Source: Flavobacterium luteolum | Lineage (GTDB): Bacteria; Bacteroidota; Bacteroidia; Flavobacteriales; Flavobacteriaceae | Assembly (NCBI RefSeq): GCF_027111275.1 | Contig: NZ_CP114286.1 | Span: forward strand, 3,162,001 to 3,226,000 | Length of the DNA stretch: 64,000 nucleotides | Reading direction: 5' to 3' | Shown here: in pieces, positions 17,991-27,000 of the stretch | Layout: each line of letters opens with the position of its first letter | Numbering within the stretch: position 1 is the stretch's first letter | The notes under the pieces: model-generated | Seen by the model: only the letters and a program-made list of their open reading frames with translations | What the model was told of the DNA's origin: nothing | Database searches by the model: none | Position numbers and translations under genes: made by a program

Positions 17991-18740
17991 ATGAAATTAT
18001 ATAAATTACTTAGTTTTTCTTTTTTAATAGCCACGTTAACCAGCTGTACTTTTACTGAAAACATTTATATCAACGATAATGGAACTGGAAAATTTTCGGT
18101 AGATATGGATGGTTCAGCCTTAATGGAAATGGCTGGAGATCAAATTGCTGGTCAGATGGGAGAAAGTGCTAAGAAAGATATAGATACTACTTTTACTTTC
18201 AAACAAGTATTTGAAGAGAAAAAAGATAGCATTGCTAAGTTGTCTCCAGAAGCGCAGAAAGAACTGAAAAAACTAGAAAACTTCGTTGTGTCGACTAAGA
18301 TGAGTTCAGAAAAAAAGCAGTTTTTAATGACTTTAGGAACTGATTTTAAAAACGTGAATGAACTTCAGGACGTTTTACAGACTTTAAGGACGCTTCAAAA
18401 AATAGAAGGAGGCGCAAGCACACCTCTTGGAAGCGGTGTAGGGGATAACGGCAGTAAATTAAGTTATACTTATGACGGAAAGAAATTTACAAGAAAAGCA
18501 GTAATTGATCAACAAAAATTGGCAGCAAAAGCAAAAGATACAGTTGCAGATATGACAAAAATGATGTTTGCTTCTTCTAGCTATATTGTAAAATATCATT
18601 TTCCAAAAAAGATTAGGAAAGTCTCTAATCCAAGTGCTTTGTTTAGCGACGATCGAAAATCAATTACAATTCAATACTCTTTTACGGATTATATGGAGAA
18701 TCCCGACAAACTGAACTTTGATGTTGAGTTTGAAAAATAA
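17991..18740 (+). CDS. Lipoprotein, third of three tandem paralogues
   Basis: A 249-residue predicted lipoprotein (lipobox LTSC, Cys19). Shared blocks: TENIYINDNGTGKFSVDMD, DTTFTFKQVF, a helical middle, YTYDGKKFTRKAV and YHFPKKIRKVSNPSALFSDDRK, then a hydrophobic strand ending in FDVEFEK, as in the second copy (FKVEFEQ). The second and third copies are closer to each other than to the first. It has its own -7 element and lies five bases before lipB, so it may be co-expressed with lipoate synthesis by position alone. Confidence 0.75.
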   Translation: MKLYKLLSFSFLIATLTSCTFTENIYINDNGTGKFSVDMDGSALMEMAGDQIAGQMGESAKKDIDTTFTFKQVFEEKKDSIAKLSPEAQKELKKLENFVVSTKMSSEKKQFLMTLGTDFKNVNELQDVLQTLRTLQKIEGGASTPLGSGVGDNGSKLSYTYDGKKFTRKAVIDQQKLAAKAKDTVADMTKMMFASSSYIVKYHFPKKIRKVSNPSALFSDDRKSITIQYSFTDYMENPDKLNFDVEFEK

Positions 18741-18745
18741 TTAAA

Positions 18746-19444
18746 ATGAACAAAAAAATCCAACTTCAGGATCTGGGCAAGAAAGACTATAAAACGACTT
18801 GGGAATATCAGGAAGAACTTTTCAAAGACGTAGTCGATTTAAAAATCAAAAACAGAAGAGAAGAATTAGATCTGTCAACACCAAATTATTTACTTTTTGT
18901 TGAGCATCCTCATGTTTATACTTTAGGAAAAAGCGGTGATCTCGAGAATCTATTATTAAATGAAAAACAGTTAGAAGCCAAAGGCGCTACTTTTTATAAA
19001 ATCAATCGTGGTGGCGATATTACGTATCATGGACCTGGACAGATTGTAGGTTATCCGATTCTTGATTTAGAAAATTTCTTTACCGATATTCATAAATACC
19101 TTCGTTTGCTAGAAGAATCAATTATTTTGACTTTGGCAGAATATGGTTTAGAATCGGGTAGAAGTGAAGGGGAAACTGGTGTTTGGCTTGGTGCAGGAAC
19201 TCCGTTTGCCCGTAAGATTTGTGCAATGGGTGTTCGCGCTTCACGTTGGGTTACGATGCACGGTTTTGCGCTAAATGCAAATGTCGATTTGGGTTATTTT
19301 GATAATATTATTCCATGTGGCATTCGCGGAAAAGGAGTTACTTCTTTAAACGTAGAACTTGGTGTAGAGAAAGTAGATGAAGAAGAGGTGAAATCTAAAA
19401 TTATCAAACATTTAACTGAGCTGTTCGAAGCTGAATTTGTTTAA
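18746..19444 (+). CDS. lipB: Lipoyl(octanoyl) transferase
   Basis: A 232-residue cytoplasmic enzyme moving octanoyl from acyl carrier protein to lipoyl domains, the first step of lipoate synthesis. Recognisable are FVEHPHVYTLGKSG, the signature NRGGDITYHGPGQIVGYPI and the ARKICAMGVRASRWVTMHGFALN block with the catalytic lysine; the catalytic cysteine is in IIPCGIRGKGVTSL. Length fits the family. It ends at a strong terminator. Confidence 0.96.
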   Translation: MNKKIQLQDLGKKDYKTTWEYQEELFKDVVDLKIKNRREELDLSTPNYLLFVEHPHVYTLGKSGDLENLLLNEKQLEAKGATFYKINRGGDITYHGPGQIVGYPILDLENFFTDIHKYLRLLEESIILTLAEYGLESGRSEGETGVWLGAGTPFARKICAMGVRASRWVTMHGFALNANVDLGYFDNIIPCGIRGKGVTSLNVELGVEKVDEEEVKSKIIKHLTELFEAEFV

Positions 19445-19461
19445 AAACTGCTAATAATATT

Positions 19462-19498
19462 AAAACCCGTTTCAGACATTCTGTTTGAAACGGGTTTT
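19462..19498 (+). terminator. lipB terminator
   Basis: AAAACCCGTTTCA pairs with TGAAACGGGTTTT around a loop that contains a second small CAG/CTG pairing; a T-run follows. Confidence 0.85.
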
Positions 19499-19696
19499 TA
19501 TTTTGAGGGATAAATTAGACTGTATTTGTGCATAATCATAGAGGTCTTGAATCAGGATTTGAAGCTTATTTTTTAAATAGAAACCGTTTTTTTCTTAAAT
19601 TTATATTCAAAAAACTGAAAAACCATTTCTCAAAAGCTAAGATTTTGAAGGGATGGCAAATTCTAGACTTCTTGTAATTCTCTTAGCTATTTATGC

Positions 19697-19704
19697 TAAA
19701 TTTG
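19697..19704 (+). promoter_or_regulatory. -7 promoter element TAAATTTG
   Basis: Exact TAnnTTTG match 45 bp before the ATG of the secreted NTF2-like gene. Confidence 0.55.
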
Positions 19705-19749
19705 GTTTTATGCTATTAAATTTAAATTTCATTTTATTCCTGATTGCTT

Positions 19750-20601
19750 ATGAGAAAAATCTACTTATTCTGTTTACTTTTTGCGCTTAATGGTCTTTTT
19801 GCCCAAAAGAAAGATAAACTATATCCAATCGCAGTTTACGAAAAGGTGTGGCAGGAAAAAAACAGCGATACCAGATTAAAGATGATTAAATCGATTTGGT
19901 TAGAAGATAGTACTTTTGAAGATCCTTCGGCCTCTATAAAAGGAATCGCAGCGTTTAATAATGTTATCAATGAATTTTACAAGAAAAATCCAGATGCGGT
20001 ATTAACATCGGGACCCAAAATTGTAAAAGACAATTATGTAACCTGGGAATGGAAAGTTCTCGATTCTAAAAACAATCTTACAATGGCCGGGCGTGACTTT
20101 GCACGTTTAAATGGTAAAGGTCAGGTAAGTAAAATTATTGGTTTTTGGGATAAAGGAGCGACTTTGTCTGAAGCTGATATTTTAAAAAATCTAGAAGCTG
20201 ATAATTTAAAAGTTGTAGCAAAATATTACGAAAGTCTTTTTAAAACAAGAGATTTTGATGCATTGGCTACTGTTGTGGCAGACGGTGCGGTTTACAATCA
20301 GGCTATTGGTTTACCCTATGGAGGAACATATACAGGTTTTAGTGAATGGACAAAAATGTTTGCCAAATCGACAGAATTTTTTGATTTGCAGATAGAAAAA
20401 GAACCGACTTATTTTAGTGATGAGTCTAAAAATGAAGTAATTATTTATTTTACAATAAGCTGTAAATCTAAAAAATCAGGCAAAACGATGTCTGTTCCGA
20501 TTTCAGAACATTTCGACTTAAGGGATGGTAAAATTACTTCTGTAAGACCTTTTTACTATGACACAAAAACATTTGCCGAGTTTTTAAAAAGCAAAAAGTA
20601 A
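19750..20601 (+). CDS. Secreted protein with two NTF2/SnoaL-like domains
   Basis: A 283-residue exported protein. The signal peptide MRKIYLFCLLFALNGLFAQ is followed by two related alpha-plus-beta cone domains: residues about 25-145 (SIWLEDSTFEDPSASIKG, WEWKVLDSKNNLTMAGRDFARLNGKG) and about 150-280 (YYESLFKTRDFDALATVVADGAVYN, ISEHFDLRDGKITSVRPFYYDT). Both have the SnoaL/NTF2-like layout; no catalytic residues can be assigned. An upstream in-frame TTG is rejected because the ATG starts a clean signal peptide. Convergent with rnhB across a shared terminator. Confidence 0.8.
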   Translation: MRKIYLFCLLFALNGLFAQKKDKLYPIAVYEKVWQEKNSDTRLKMIKSIWLEDSTFEDPSASIKGIAAFNNVINEFYKKNPDAVLTSGPKIVKDNYVTWEWKVLDSKNNLTMAGRDFARLNGKGQVSKIIGFWDKGATLSEADILKNLEADNLKVVAKYYESLFKTRDFDALATVVADGAVYNQAIGLPYGGTYTGFSEWTKMFAKSTEFFDLQIEKEPTYFSDESKNEVIIYFTISCKSKKSGKTMSVPISEHFDLRDGKITSVRPFYYDTKTFAEFLKSKK

Positions 20602-20602
20602 T

Positions 20603-20632
20603 AAAAAACGACCTAGAAATAGGTCGTTTTTT
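20603..20632. terminator. Bidirectional terminator between NTF2-like gene and rnhB
   Basis: AAAAAACGACCTA pairs with TAGGTCGTTTTTT around a four-base GAAA loop, symmetric enough to serve both convergent genes. Confidence 0.88.
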
Positions 20633-20633
20633 A

Positions 20634-21296
20634 TTAAAACAAATCGAGTTCTAATTGCTCAGGCAAAAGCCTAAAACTCATTCTATGATATTTTGTAGTT
20701 CCAAATTCTTTAATTGCCTCACGATGTTCTTTGGTAGGATATCCTTTATTTTTTTTCCAGTTGTACATCGGAAATTCTTCATGAATTTGGTCCATATATT
20801 CGTCACGATATGTTTTTGCCAAAACAGATGCAGCAGCAATGCTTAGGTACTTTCCATCTCCCTTTATAATACTTTGATTAGGAATCGATTTTAGAAGCGC
20901 AATTTCATCTTGAGTAAACTGTTTCCCAAAAGTATTTTTAAGCCCTAGTTTAGCGTTTAAAGAGCGATTTCCGTCAACAATAATATATTCAGGAACATGT
21001 TTTAATTTTAAAATACATTCTTGCATTCCTTTCATTGATGCATTTAGAATGTTTATTTCGTCTATCTCATCCGGGAATAAATGTGTAACGGCAAAACAAA
21101 CGGCCTCCTCTTCGATAATAGGTCTTAAAAGTGCTCTAGTTTTCTCAGACAATTGCTTACTGTCATTTAGAATTTTATTTTCAAAATGTTCGGGTAAAAT
21201 TATAGCAGCAGCAGTAACTGGTCCAGCCAAACATCCTCTGCCGGCTTCATCAGTTCCAGTTTCTAAAACAAATCCTGAGAAATTTTTTTCGAGCAT
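20634..21296 (-). CDS. rnhB: Ribonuclease HII
   Basis: A 220-residue endonuclease cutting RNA in RNA-DNA hybrids and at single ribonucleotides. Catalytic residues are visible: Asp16 and Glu17 in [13 protein letters not shown], Asp108 in YIIVDGN and a further acidic residue in the AKTYRDEYM segment. The GRG motif reading the ribonucleotide is intact. Length is normal. Its stop overlaps the edge of the bidirectional terminator. Confidence 0.96.
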   Translation of the reverse strand: MLEKNFSGFVLETGTDEAGRGCLAGPVTAAAIILPEHFENKILNDSKQLSEKTRALLRPIIEEEAVCFAVTHLFPDEIDEINILNASMKGMQECILKLKHVPEYIIVDGNRSLNAKLGLKNTFGKQFTQDEIALLKSIPNQSIIKGDGKYLSIAAASVLAKTYRDEYMDQIHEEFPMYNWKKNKGYPTKEHREAIKEFGTTKYHRMSFRLLPEQLELDLF

Positions 21297-21947
21297 TTTT
21301 TAGATTTTTTAAAAAGCAAATATGGTGCTTTTTTTCCTAAAAATCATTAATGGACTCAAATCACAACCTATGAAAATTTGTGTCTTTTGGAATGGTTATA
21401 TGGCAAGTTAAAATTGATCAAATTCGGTGATTTTTTAAATTGACTAAAAAGCGGTAGTCTTTAATAAAAACAGGAGAAAACGCTTGAGTTTTATGATTTT
21501 TTTTGCAAAGTATATAATTATGAATTTTTAGAAAATTGATTTTAAAAGAGTTTGGCGAAACTTGGAGGAATTGATTTACAATTTATTACAAATCGATAAG
21601 TAAGTATAGAGTGAAAATTTGTCAAATAAAACATTTTCAATGCAGAATGTTTTATTTATTTGATAAATATGTAAGGTATTACTTATTTGATTTTTGTTTT
21701 TTTTTGTCTTTTTATTGAGGTTATTCCTGCTTTAAATGTTAAATAAATGTTAATATGTTCATTGATAAAATTACAGTATTTTATGAATAAAATTGTGTAT
21801 AGTGTTAGTTTTGTGATAATTAAATGTTTTTGAATAATCAGATGTTAAAAAAATATTAAAAAATAGTTATGTGTTAACCGAAAATCGGGTTGTTGCTTTA
21901 AGAAAATATTAAGATGTTTGCGACTTACTAATTCAAAATTTTTAAAA
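21297..21947. other. 651-bp AT-rich gap upstream of the susC-like gene
   Basis: No gene is supported. It holds a long AT-rich hairpin at 21623-21662 (CAAATAAAACATT pairing with AATGTTTTATTTATTTG) and, near its end, a candidate promoter for the susC-like gene. The size suggests a regulatory region, but no paired sigma/anti-sigma or hybrid sensor gene is nearby. Confidence 0.5.
21890..21920 (+). promoter_or_regulatory. Candidate susC-like promoter
   Basis: TTG (21893-21895, another at 21890) followed 17-20 bp later by GATGTTTG (21913-21920), one mismatch from TAnnTTTG. It predicts a short leader of about 20-25 nt before the ATG at 21948. Confidence 0.4.
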
Positions 21948-24900
21948 ATGAAACTAAAGTTAAATGGATTCTTAGTGCTTCTGGTGGCGCTGATTACGCA
22001 ACTAACCTTTGCGCAAGAAAGAACTGTTTCGGGTGTGGTTTCCGATAATGCAGGATTGCCTCTTCCGGGTGTGAGTGTATTAGTTAAAGGAACTAAAAGC
22101 GGAACGCAAACAGATTTTGATGGAAAATTCTCTATCAAAGCATCGTCAAGCGAAGTCTTGATTTTTACTTACATTGGAATGAAAACGCAAGAAGTTGCAG
22201 CTAGTTCTACATCTTTAAGTGTAAAATTAACTAGCAATACTACAGAGTTAGAAAGTGTTGTGGTTACAGCCCTTGGTATTAAGAGAGAGAAAAAAGCTCT
22301 TGGATATACTACTCAGGAAATAAAAGGAGAAGATTTAGTTGGTGGTACTACAGGTGCTAACTTTATTAATGATCTTTCTGGTAAATCTGCTGGGGTGCAA
22401 ATTAGAAGAAACACCAACTTTGGAGGATCTACAAACGCAGTTTCAAGAGGTGTTAAAAACCTTACAGGAAATAACCAAATGCTTATTGTAATTGATGGTA
22501 TGCCTGTTAATAACTCGAATATAAATTCAAGTAATGGAGCACAGACTTCTGGAGCACGTAATACTTATGATTATGGTAATGCGGGTATGGATATTAACCC
22601 TGATGATATTGAAACATTAAATATATTGAAAGGTGCTGCAGCATCTGCTTTATATGGGTTTCAAGCTGGTAACGGTGTAATTATGATTACTACTAAAAAA
22701 GGGAAAGCTCAGAAAGGTATGGGAGTTACTATATCAAGTGAGTTTGGGGTTGGTTCAGTTGATAAAAACACTTTCCCTGATTACCAAAGCAAATATGGAC
22801 AAGGTTATGGACCAACTTATGATGCCGCAGGAAATCCAAAAGGTACTCCAGTTGGACCAACAGGTGCGTTTTTTGTTATAGATAAAAATGGTAACCAAGT
22901 GGTAAGTACTACAGATGATGCTTCTTACGGTGTTGCGTTTGATCCAAATCTTTCTGTTTATACTTGGGAATCTTATACTCCATATTCTTCAAAATTTGGA
23001 CAAAAATCTCCTTGGGTAGCTGCTAAAAATGGACCAATTACATTTTTTCAAACAGCTCAAACCTTCAATAACTCAATCTCTTTTGAAGGTGGTTCAGATA
23101 AAAGCAACTTTGTTATCAATTACAACAATTATAAAGAGAATGGTATTTTGCCAAATAGTGAATTGAAGAAAAATAATGCAAGTATTAAATTCAATCAGAA
23201 AATGACAGATAAATTATCTGTAAGTGTTTTTGCAAATTATTTAGCTCAAACTACAACAGGTAGAAATGCTACTGGTTATGGTGGTGATAACGTAGCAGGT
23301 TTATTCCGTCAATGGTGGGGAACTAACGTAGATATTCAATCTCAGAAAGAAGTTTTCCAAAATTCTGGTGGACAAAATATTTCATGGAACATGGCAGATC
23401 CTGCTAATGGAAATACAAATCCTAAATATTGGGATAACCCGTATTTTACAAGATATAAAAATTACCAAACAGATGAAAGAAATCGTTTTATCGGTTATGG
23501 TCAGTTAGATTATAAATTTACAGATTGGTTAAACGCTACAGGAAAAATAAGTACAGATAGTTATTCTGAATTGCGTGAAGAGAGAAAAGCGGTAGGATCT
23601 TTGGCGGGTACATTTGGTATCAACCGTCTAGCTGTTGGTTCAGGATATCAAAAATATACAGGTATGTTTTCTGAGCAAAACTATCAGCTTACATTAAACT
23701 TCAATAAAAAACTTACTGAAGATTTCACATTGACAGGTTTGGTTGGGTACAATGCTTTAAGAACTAGACGTACATCTACATTGGCTTCTACAGATGGAGG
23801 ATTAATTATTCCTGGAATCTATTCATTATCAAATTCAGTAAATCCTTCTCCATTCCCAATTGAGACTGAGGACAATACAGCTGTGAACAGTGTTTATGCT
23901 TCTGCTTCTCTAGGATTCAGAGATTTCCTTTATCTAGAAGGAACAGTACGTAATGATGCATTCTCGATGTTGCCACAAGATGATAACGATGTTAATACGT
24001 ACTCAGTTTCTGGAAGTTACGTTTTCACAAAACATATTAATGCACCATGGTTAACTTTTGGTAAATTAAGAGCTAGTTATGCTGAGAATCCACAAGGAAG
24101 TATTGAGCCTTATGCATTGCAAGATGTATTTACTAAATTTAACCCATTTGGTTCAAACCAACTTTATTCAAGACCAAACACTGCAAATAACCCAGATTTA
24201 CACCCTGTAAAAACTACATCTAAAGAACTTGGTTTAGAGATGCAATTCTTTGACAGAAGATTAGGTTTTGATGTAGCTGTTTATAAAAGTTTAAGTGCAG
24301 ATCAAATTTTTGCGGTAGATTATTCTACTGCCACTGGTAACTCTTCTAGATTCATAAACGCAGGATCAGTAGAAAATAAAGGTGTTGAGGTAATATTCAA
24401 TGCAACTCCTTTTAGAACAAAAGATTTTCAGTGGGATATTAACCTAAACTGGTCTAAAAATGAAAATACAGTTGTAGCTTTAACAGAAGGTGTGGATGTT
24501 TTAACAATTGGTACATTCCAAGGAGGTGTTAGTATTGTTGGTACAAAAGGGCATGCCTATGGAGATATCCTTGGGAAAGATTATATCTACAAAGATGGAC
24601 AAAGAGTAACTAAAAATGGAGTGTATTTACAAACTCCAACCGCTACTAATGTAATTGGTAATGTTACTCCAGACTGGATTGGTGGTATCCGTAACAAATT
24701 TACTTATAAACAAGTTTCTCTAGGTTTCTTAATTGATATTCAAAAAGGAGGAGATATTTTCTCTCTTGACCAATATTATGGACAAAGCTCTGGATTATTT
24801 AGTTCTACAGCAGGAAACAATGAGCTTGGAAATCCTGTAAGAAATACATTGGCAAATGGTGGAGGTGTTATTTTACCAGGAGTAAATGAAGATGGAACTC

Positions 24901-25232
24901 CTAATACTACAAGAACACCAAGTCCTGAAGTAGCAGGAAGTATCTATGGTTACAATAATAATCCTCAAAAAGCATTTGTTTATGATGCAAGTTATGTAAA
25001 ATTAAGAGAAGTAAGTATTACTTATAGCTTCCCTAAACAACTTATAGCTAAAGCAGGTTTAAATGATTTACGTCTTTCTTTAGTAGGATCTAACTTATGG
25101 ATCATCAGTAAAAATCTTCCAGATGCAGATCCAGAAAGTGGTATAAGTTCAGGTAACTTATCATCAGGTTATTCAGGAGGTTCACTTCCGACAACAAGAA
25201 ATATTGGTTGTAACCTAACATTAAAATTTTAA
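21948..25232 (+). CDS. SusC/RagA-type TonB-dependent outer-membrane transporter
   Basis: A 1094-residue outer-membrane importer. A signal peptide (ending LTFAQ) is followed by a carboxypeptidase-regulatory-like beta domain (VSGVVSDNAGLPLPGVSVLVKG, residues about 24-100), the plug domain with the SusC signature NPDDIETLNILKGAAASALYG, and a 22-strand barrel ending in the aromatic C-terminus NIGCNLTLKF. Start is the ATG; the upstream in-frame TTG lies in the predicted promoter. The SusD-like partner follows after three bases. No glycan hydrolase, peptidase or regulator is adjacent, so the ligand cannot be inferred. Confidence 0.93.
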   Translation: MKLKLNGFLVLLVALITQLTFAQERTVSGVVSDNAGLPLPGVSVLVKGTKSGTQTDFDGKFSIKASSSEVLIFTYIGMKTQEVAASSTSLSVKLTSNTTELESVVVTALGIKREKKALGYTTQEIKGEDLVGGTTGANFINDLSGKSAGVQIRRNTNFGGSTNAVSRGVKNLTGNNQMLIVIDGMPVNNSNINSSNGAQTSGARNTYDYGNAGMDINPDDIETLNILKGAAASALYGFQAGNGVIMITTKKGKAQKGMGVTISSEFGVGSVDKNTFPDYQSKYGQGYGPTYDAAGNPKGTPVGPTGAFFVIDKNGNQVVSTTDDASYGVAFDPNLSVYTWESYTPYSSKFGQKSPWVAAKNGPITFFQTAQTFNNSISFEGGSDKSNFVINYNNYKENGILPNSELKKNNASIKFNQKMTDKLSVSVFANYLAQTTTGRNATGYGGDNVAGLFRQWWGTNVDIQSQKEVFQNSGGQNISWNMADPANGNTNPKYWDNPYFTRYKNYQTDERNRFIGYGQLDYKFTDWLNATGKISTDSYSELREERKAVGSLAGTFGINRLAVGSGYQKYTGMFSEQNYQLTLNFNKKLTEDFTLTGLVGYNALRTRRTSTLASTDGGLIIPGIYSLSNSVNPSPFPIETEDNTAVNSVYASASLGFRDFLYLEGTVRNDAFSMLPQDDNDVNTYSVSGSYVFTKHINAPWLTFGKLRASYAENPQGSIEPYALQDVFTKFNPFGSNQLYSRPNTANNPDLHPVKTTSKELGLEMQFFDRRLGFDVAVYKSLSADQIFAVDYSTATGNSSRFINAGSVENKGVEVIFNATPFRTKDFQWDINLNWSKNENTVVALTEGVDVLTIGTFQGGVSIVGTKGHAYGDILGKDYIYKDGQRVTKNGVYLQTPTATNVIGNVTPDWIGGIRNKFTYKQVSLGFLIDIQKGGDIFSLDQYYGQSSGLFSSTAGNNELGNPVRNTLANGGGVILPGVNEDGTPNTTRTPSPEVAGSIYGYNNNPQKAFVYDASYVKLREVSITYSFPKQLIAKAGLNDLRLSLVGSNLWIISKNLPDADPESGISSGNLSSGYSGGSLPTTRNIGCNLTLKF

Positions 25233-25235
25233 ATC

Positions 25236-26750
25236 ATGAAAAAAGTACTTTTATTAATGTCTGTGGTGGGTATGATGGTTTCGTGCAGCCAGGACATTAC
25301 AGATATGAATGTTGATCCGAAAAAACCAACATCTACTAAAGCGGAATATTTGTTTACAAATGCAGAGAAAAAACTAGTCGATCAAATGGTTAGTACTAGT
25401 GTGAATAATAATGTTTTTAGATTATTTGCACAACAATGGACAGAAACCACTTATCCTGATGAAAGCCAGTACAACATTACAAACAGAAAAATTCCTGATA
25501 CACACTTTTTGGTTCTGTACAGAGACGTTCTAGCTGATTTTCACGATTCAAGAGTTATGATTGCAGCAACAGCTACTGCGACTCCTGCTGACGAAGCAGT
25601 TAAGCAAAATAAATTGGCGCTTATTGATATTTTGGAAGCTTACGCTTACAGTGTATTGGTAGATACTTTTGGAAATGTTCCTTACACACAAGCAATTGAT
25701 ATTCAGAAATATCCTTTGCCAGCTTATGATGATGCAAAAACTATCTATCAGGATCTTATTAAAAGATTAACTGCAGATGTTGCAATCTTAAAAACAAATA
25801 GTGCAGCAGCTAACTTTGGTGCGGCAGATATTATCTATTCAGGTAATGCTGCAAGTACTGCAAAATGGGCAAAATTTGCTAATTCATTGATCATTAGAAT
25901 GGCGGTTAATATGTCTGATATTGATCCGGCTTATGCAACTACTCAAGTTCAGGCAGCTCTTGCTTCTGGTGCTTTGGCTAATAATACTGATAATACAAAA
26001 TTGACTTATTTAACTACATCAGGAAACCAAAATCCATTGTATGCTGATTTAGTAACTAGCCAGAGATTTGATTTTATTCCTGCGGAGCCTTTTGTTTCTG
26101 CTATGGACGCTATTGTTCCAGGTGGTGACCCAAGGATGCCTAAATATTTTACTAACCTAACTTCTCCAGCTCCAGTTATTCCTGCAGGAAGAACATTTGT
26201 TGGTGGAACTTATGGTGCAGGAAATGTTTATACATCTTACTCACAAATAACATCAACATTAAACAATCCAGTTTTCCCTGGAACTATCTTTGATTTTGCG
26301 GAGTTGAATTTCTTATTGGCAGAAGCTGCAGAGAAAAGCTTAATCCCAGGTGGTTCTGCTCAAGCAAAGGTATACTACGATGCTGGTATTAGAGCTTCTA
26401 TGGCAGACTGGGGAGTAACTAATACTGCTGCTATTGATGCTTATATCGCGAGCCCAAAAGTAGATTATAACAATCCATTAAGTGGAGCAACGTATAAAGA
26501 AAAAATTGGTACTCAAGCATGGTTTGCTCTTTATAACAGAGGATACGAAGCATGGACATCTTACAGAAGATTGGATTTCCCAGTTTTAAAAGCGCCTCAA
26601 GCAGCTATAAACAAACTTATTTTCACAGTGCCTGTTAGATATACTTATCCAGGTGCAGAAGCAAGTATCAATAAAACAAATTATACTAAAGCAGCTTCTG
26701 ATATTGGTGGAGATTTGTTAAATACTAAATTGTTCTGGGATAAATTCTAA
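25236..26750 (+). CDS. SusD/RagB-like surface lipoprotein
   Basis: A 504-residue lipoprotein (lipobox MVSC, Cys17) that caps the SusC-like barrel and binds its ligand at the cell surface. It starts with the SusD-type MNVDPKKPTSTKAEYLFTNAEK stretch, carries TPR-like helices such as LALIDILEAYAYSVLVDTFGNVPYTQA and FDFAELNFLLAEAAEKS, and has the late GTQAWFALYNRGYEAWTSYRRLDFP signature. It resembles the SusD-like-2 branch. Directly downstream of the susC-like gene, then a terminator, so the pair is a two-gene unit. Confidence 0.92.
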   Translation: MKKVLLLMSVVGMMVSCSQDITDMNVDPKKPTSTKAEYLFTNAEKKLVDQMVSTSVNNNVFRLFAQQWTETTYPDESQYNITNRKIPDTHFLVLYRDVLADFHDSRVMIAATATATPADEAVKQNKLALIDILEAYAYSVLVDTFGNVPYTQAIDIQKYPLPAYDDAKTIYQDLIKRLTADVAILKTNSAAANFGAADIIYSGNAASTAKWAKFANSLIIRMAVNMSDIDPAYATTQVQAALASGALANNTDNTKLTYLTTSGNQNPLYADLVTSQRFDFIPAEPFVSAMDAIVPGGDPRMPKYFTNLTSPAPVIPAGRTFVGGTYGAGNVYTSYSQITSTLNNPVFPGTIFDFAELNFLLAEAAEKSLIPGGSAQAKVYYDAGIRASMADWGVTNTAAIDAYIASPKVDYNNPLSGATYKEKIGTQAWFALYNRGYEAWTSYRRLDFPVLKAPQAAINKLIFTVPVRYTYPGAEASINKTNYTKAASDIGGDLLNTKLFWDKF

Positions 26751-26847
26751 TCTTTAGAATATACCTGATATCAATGAAGTTGATGATTCAGAATAAATTA
26801 TACCCAGTTTTGGGATAAGAAAAATAAATATTTTGATTTTTTTTTGA

Positions 26848-26878
26848 AAGCCCCGTATACTTTTGTATACGGGGTTTT
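26848..26878 (+). terminator. Terminator after the susD-like gene
   Basis: CCCCGTATAC pairs perfectly with GTATACGGGG around TTTT, followed by a short T-run. Confidence 0.88.
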
Positions 26879-26950
26879 CGTTTGCAAAAGACCGAAACGA
26901 TTCTACTCCTATATTATATATTATGTTTTTTCGTTTATACGTTTTTATCT

Positions 26951-26958
26951 TACCTTTG
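26951..26958 (+). promoter_or_regulatory. -7 promoter element TACCTTTG before the porin gene
   Basis: Exact TAnnTTTG match, 42 bp upstream of the porin ATG and downstream of the susD-like terminator. Confidence 0.6.
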
Positions 26959-27000
26959 CCTAGCAAATTTTGTCAAAATAAATTTATATAAAGCCATCAA

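Larger units (their letters stand above)
19445..19749. other. Intergenic stretch between lipB and the NTF2-like gene
   Basis: 305 bp. It contains the lipB terminator (19462-19498) and a TAAATTTG promoter element (19697-19704). I see no gene in the remaining AT-rich sequence. Confidence 0.6.
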
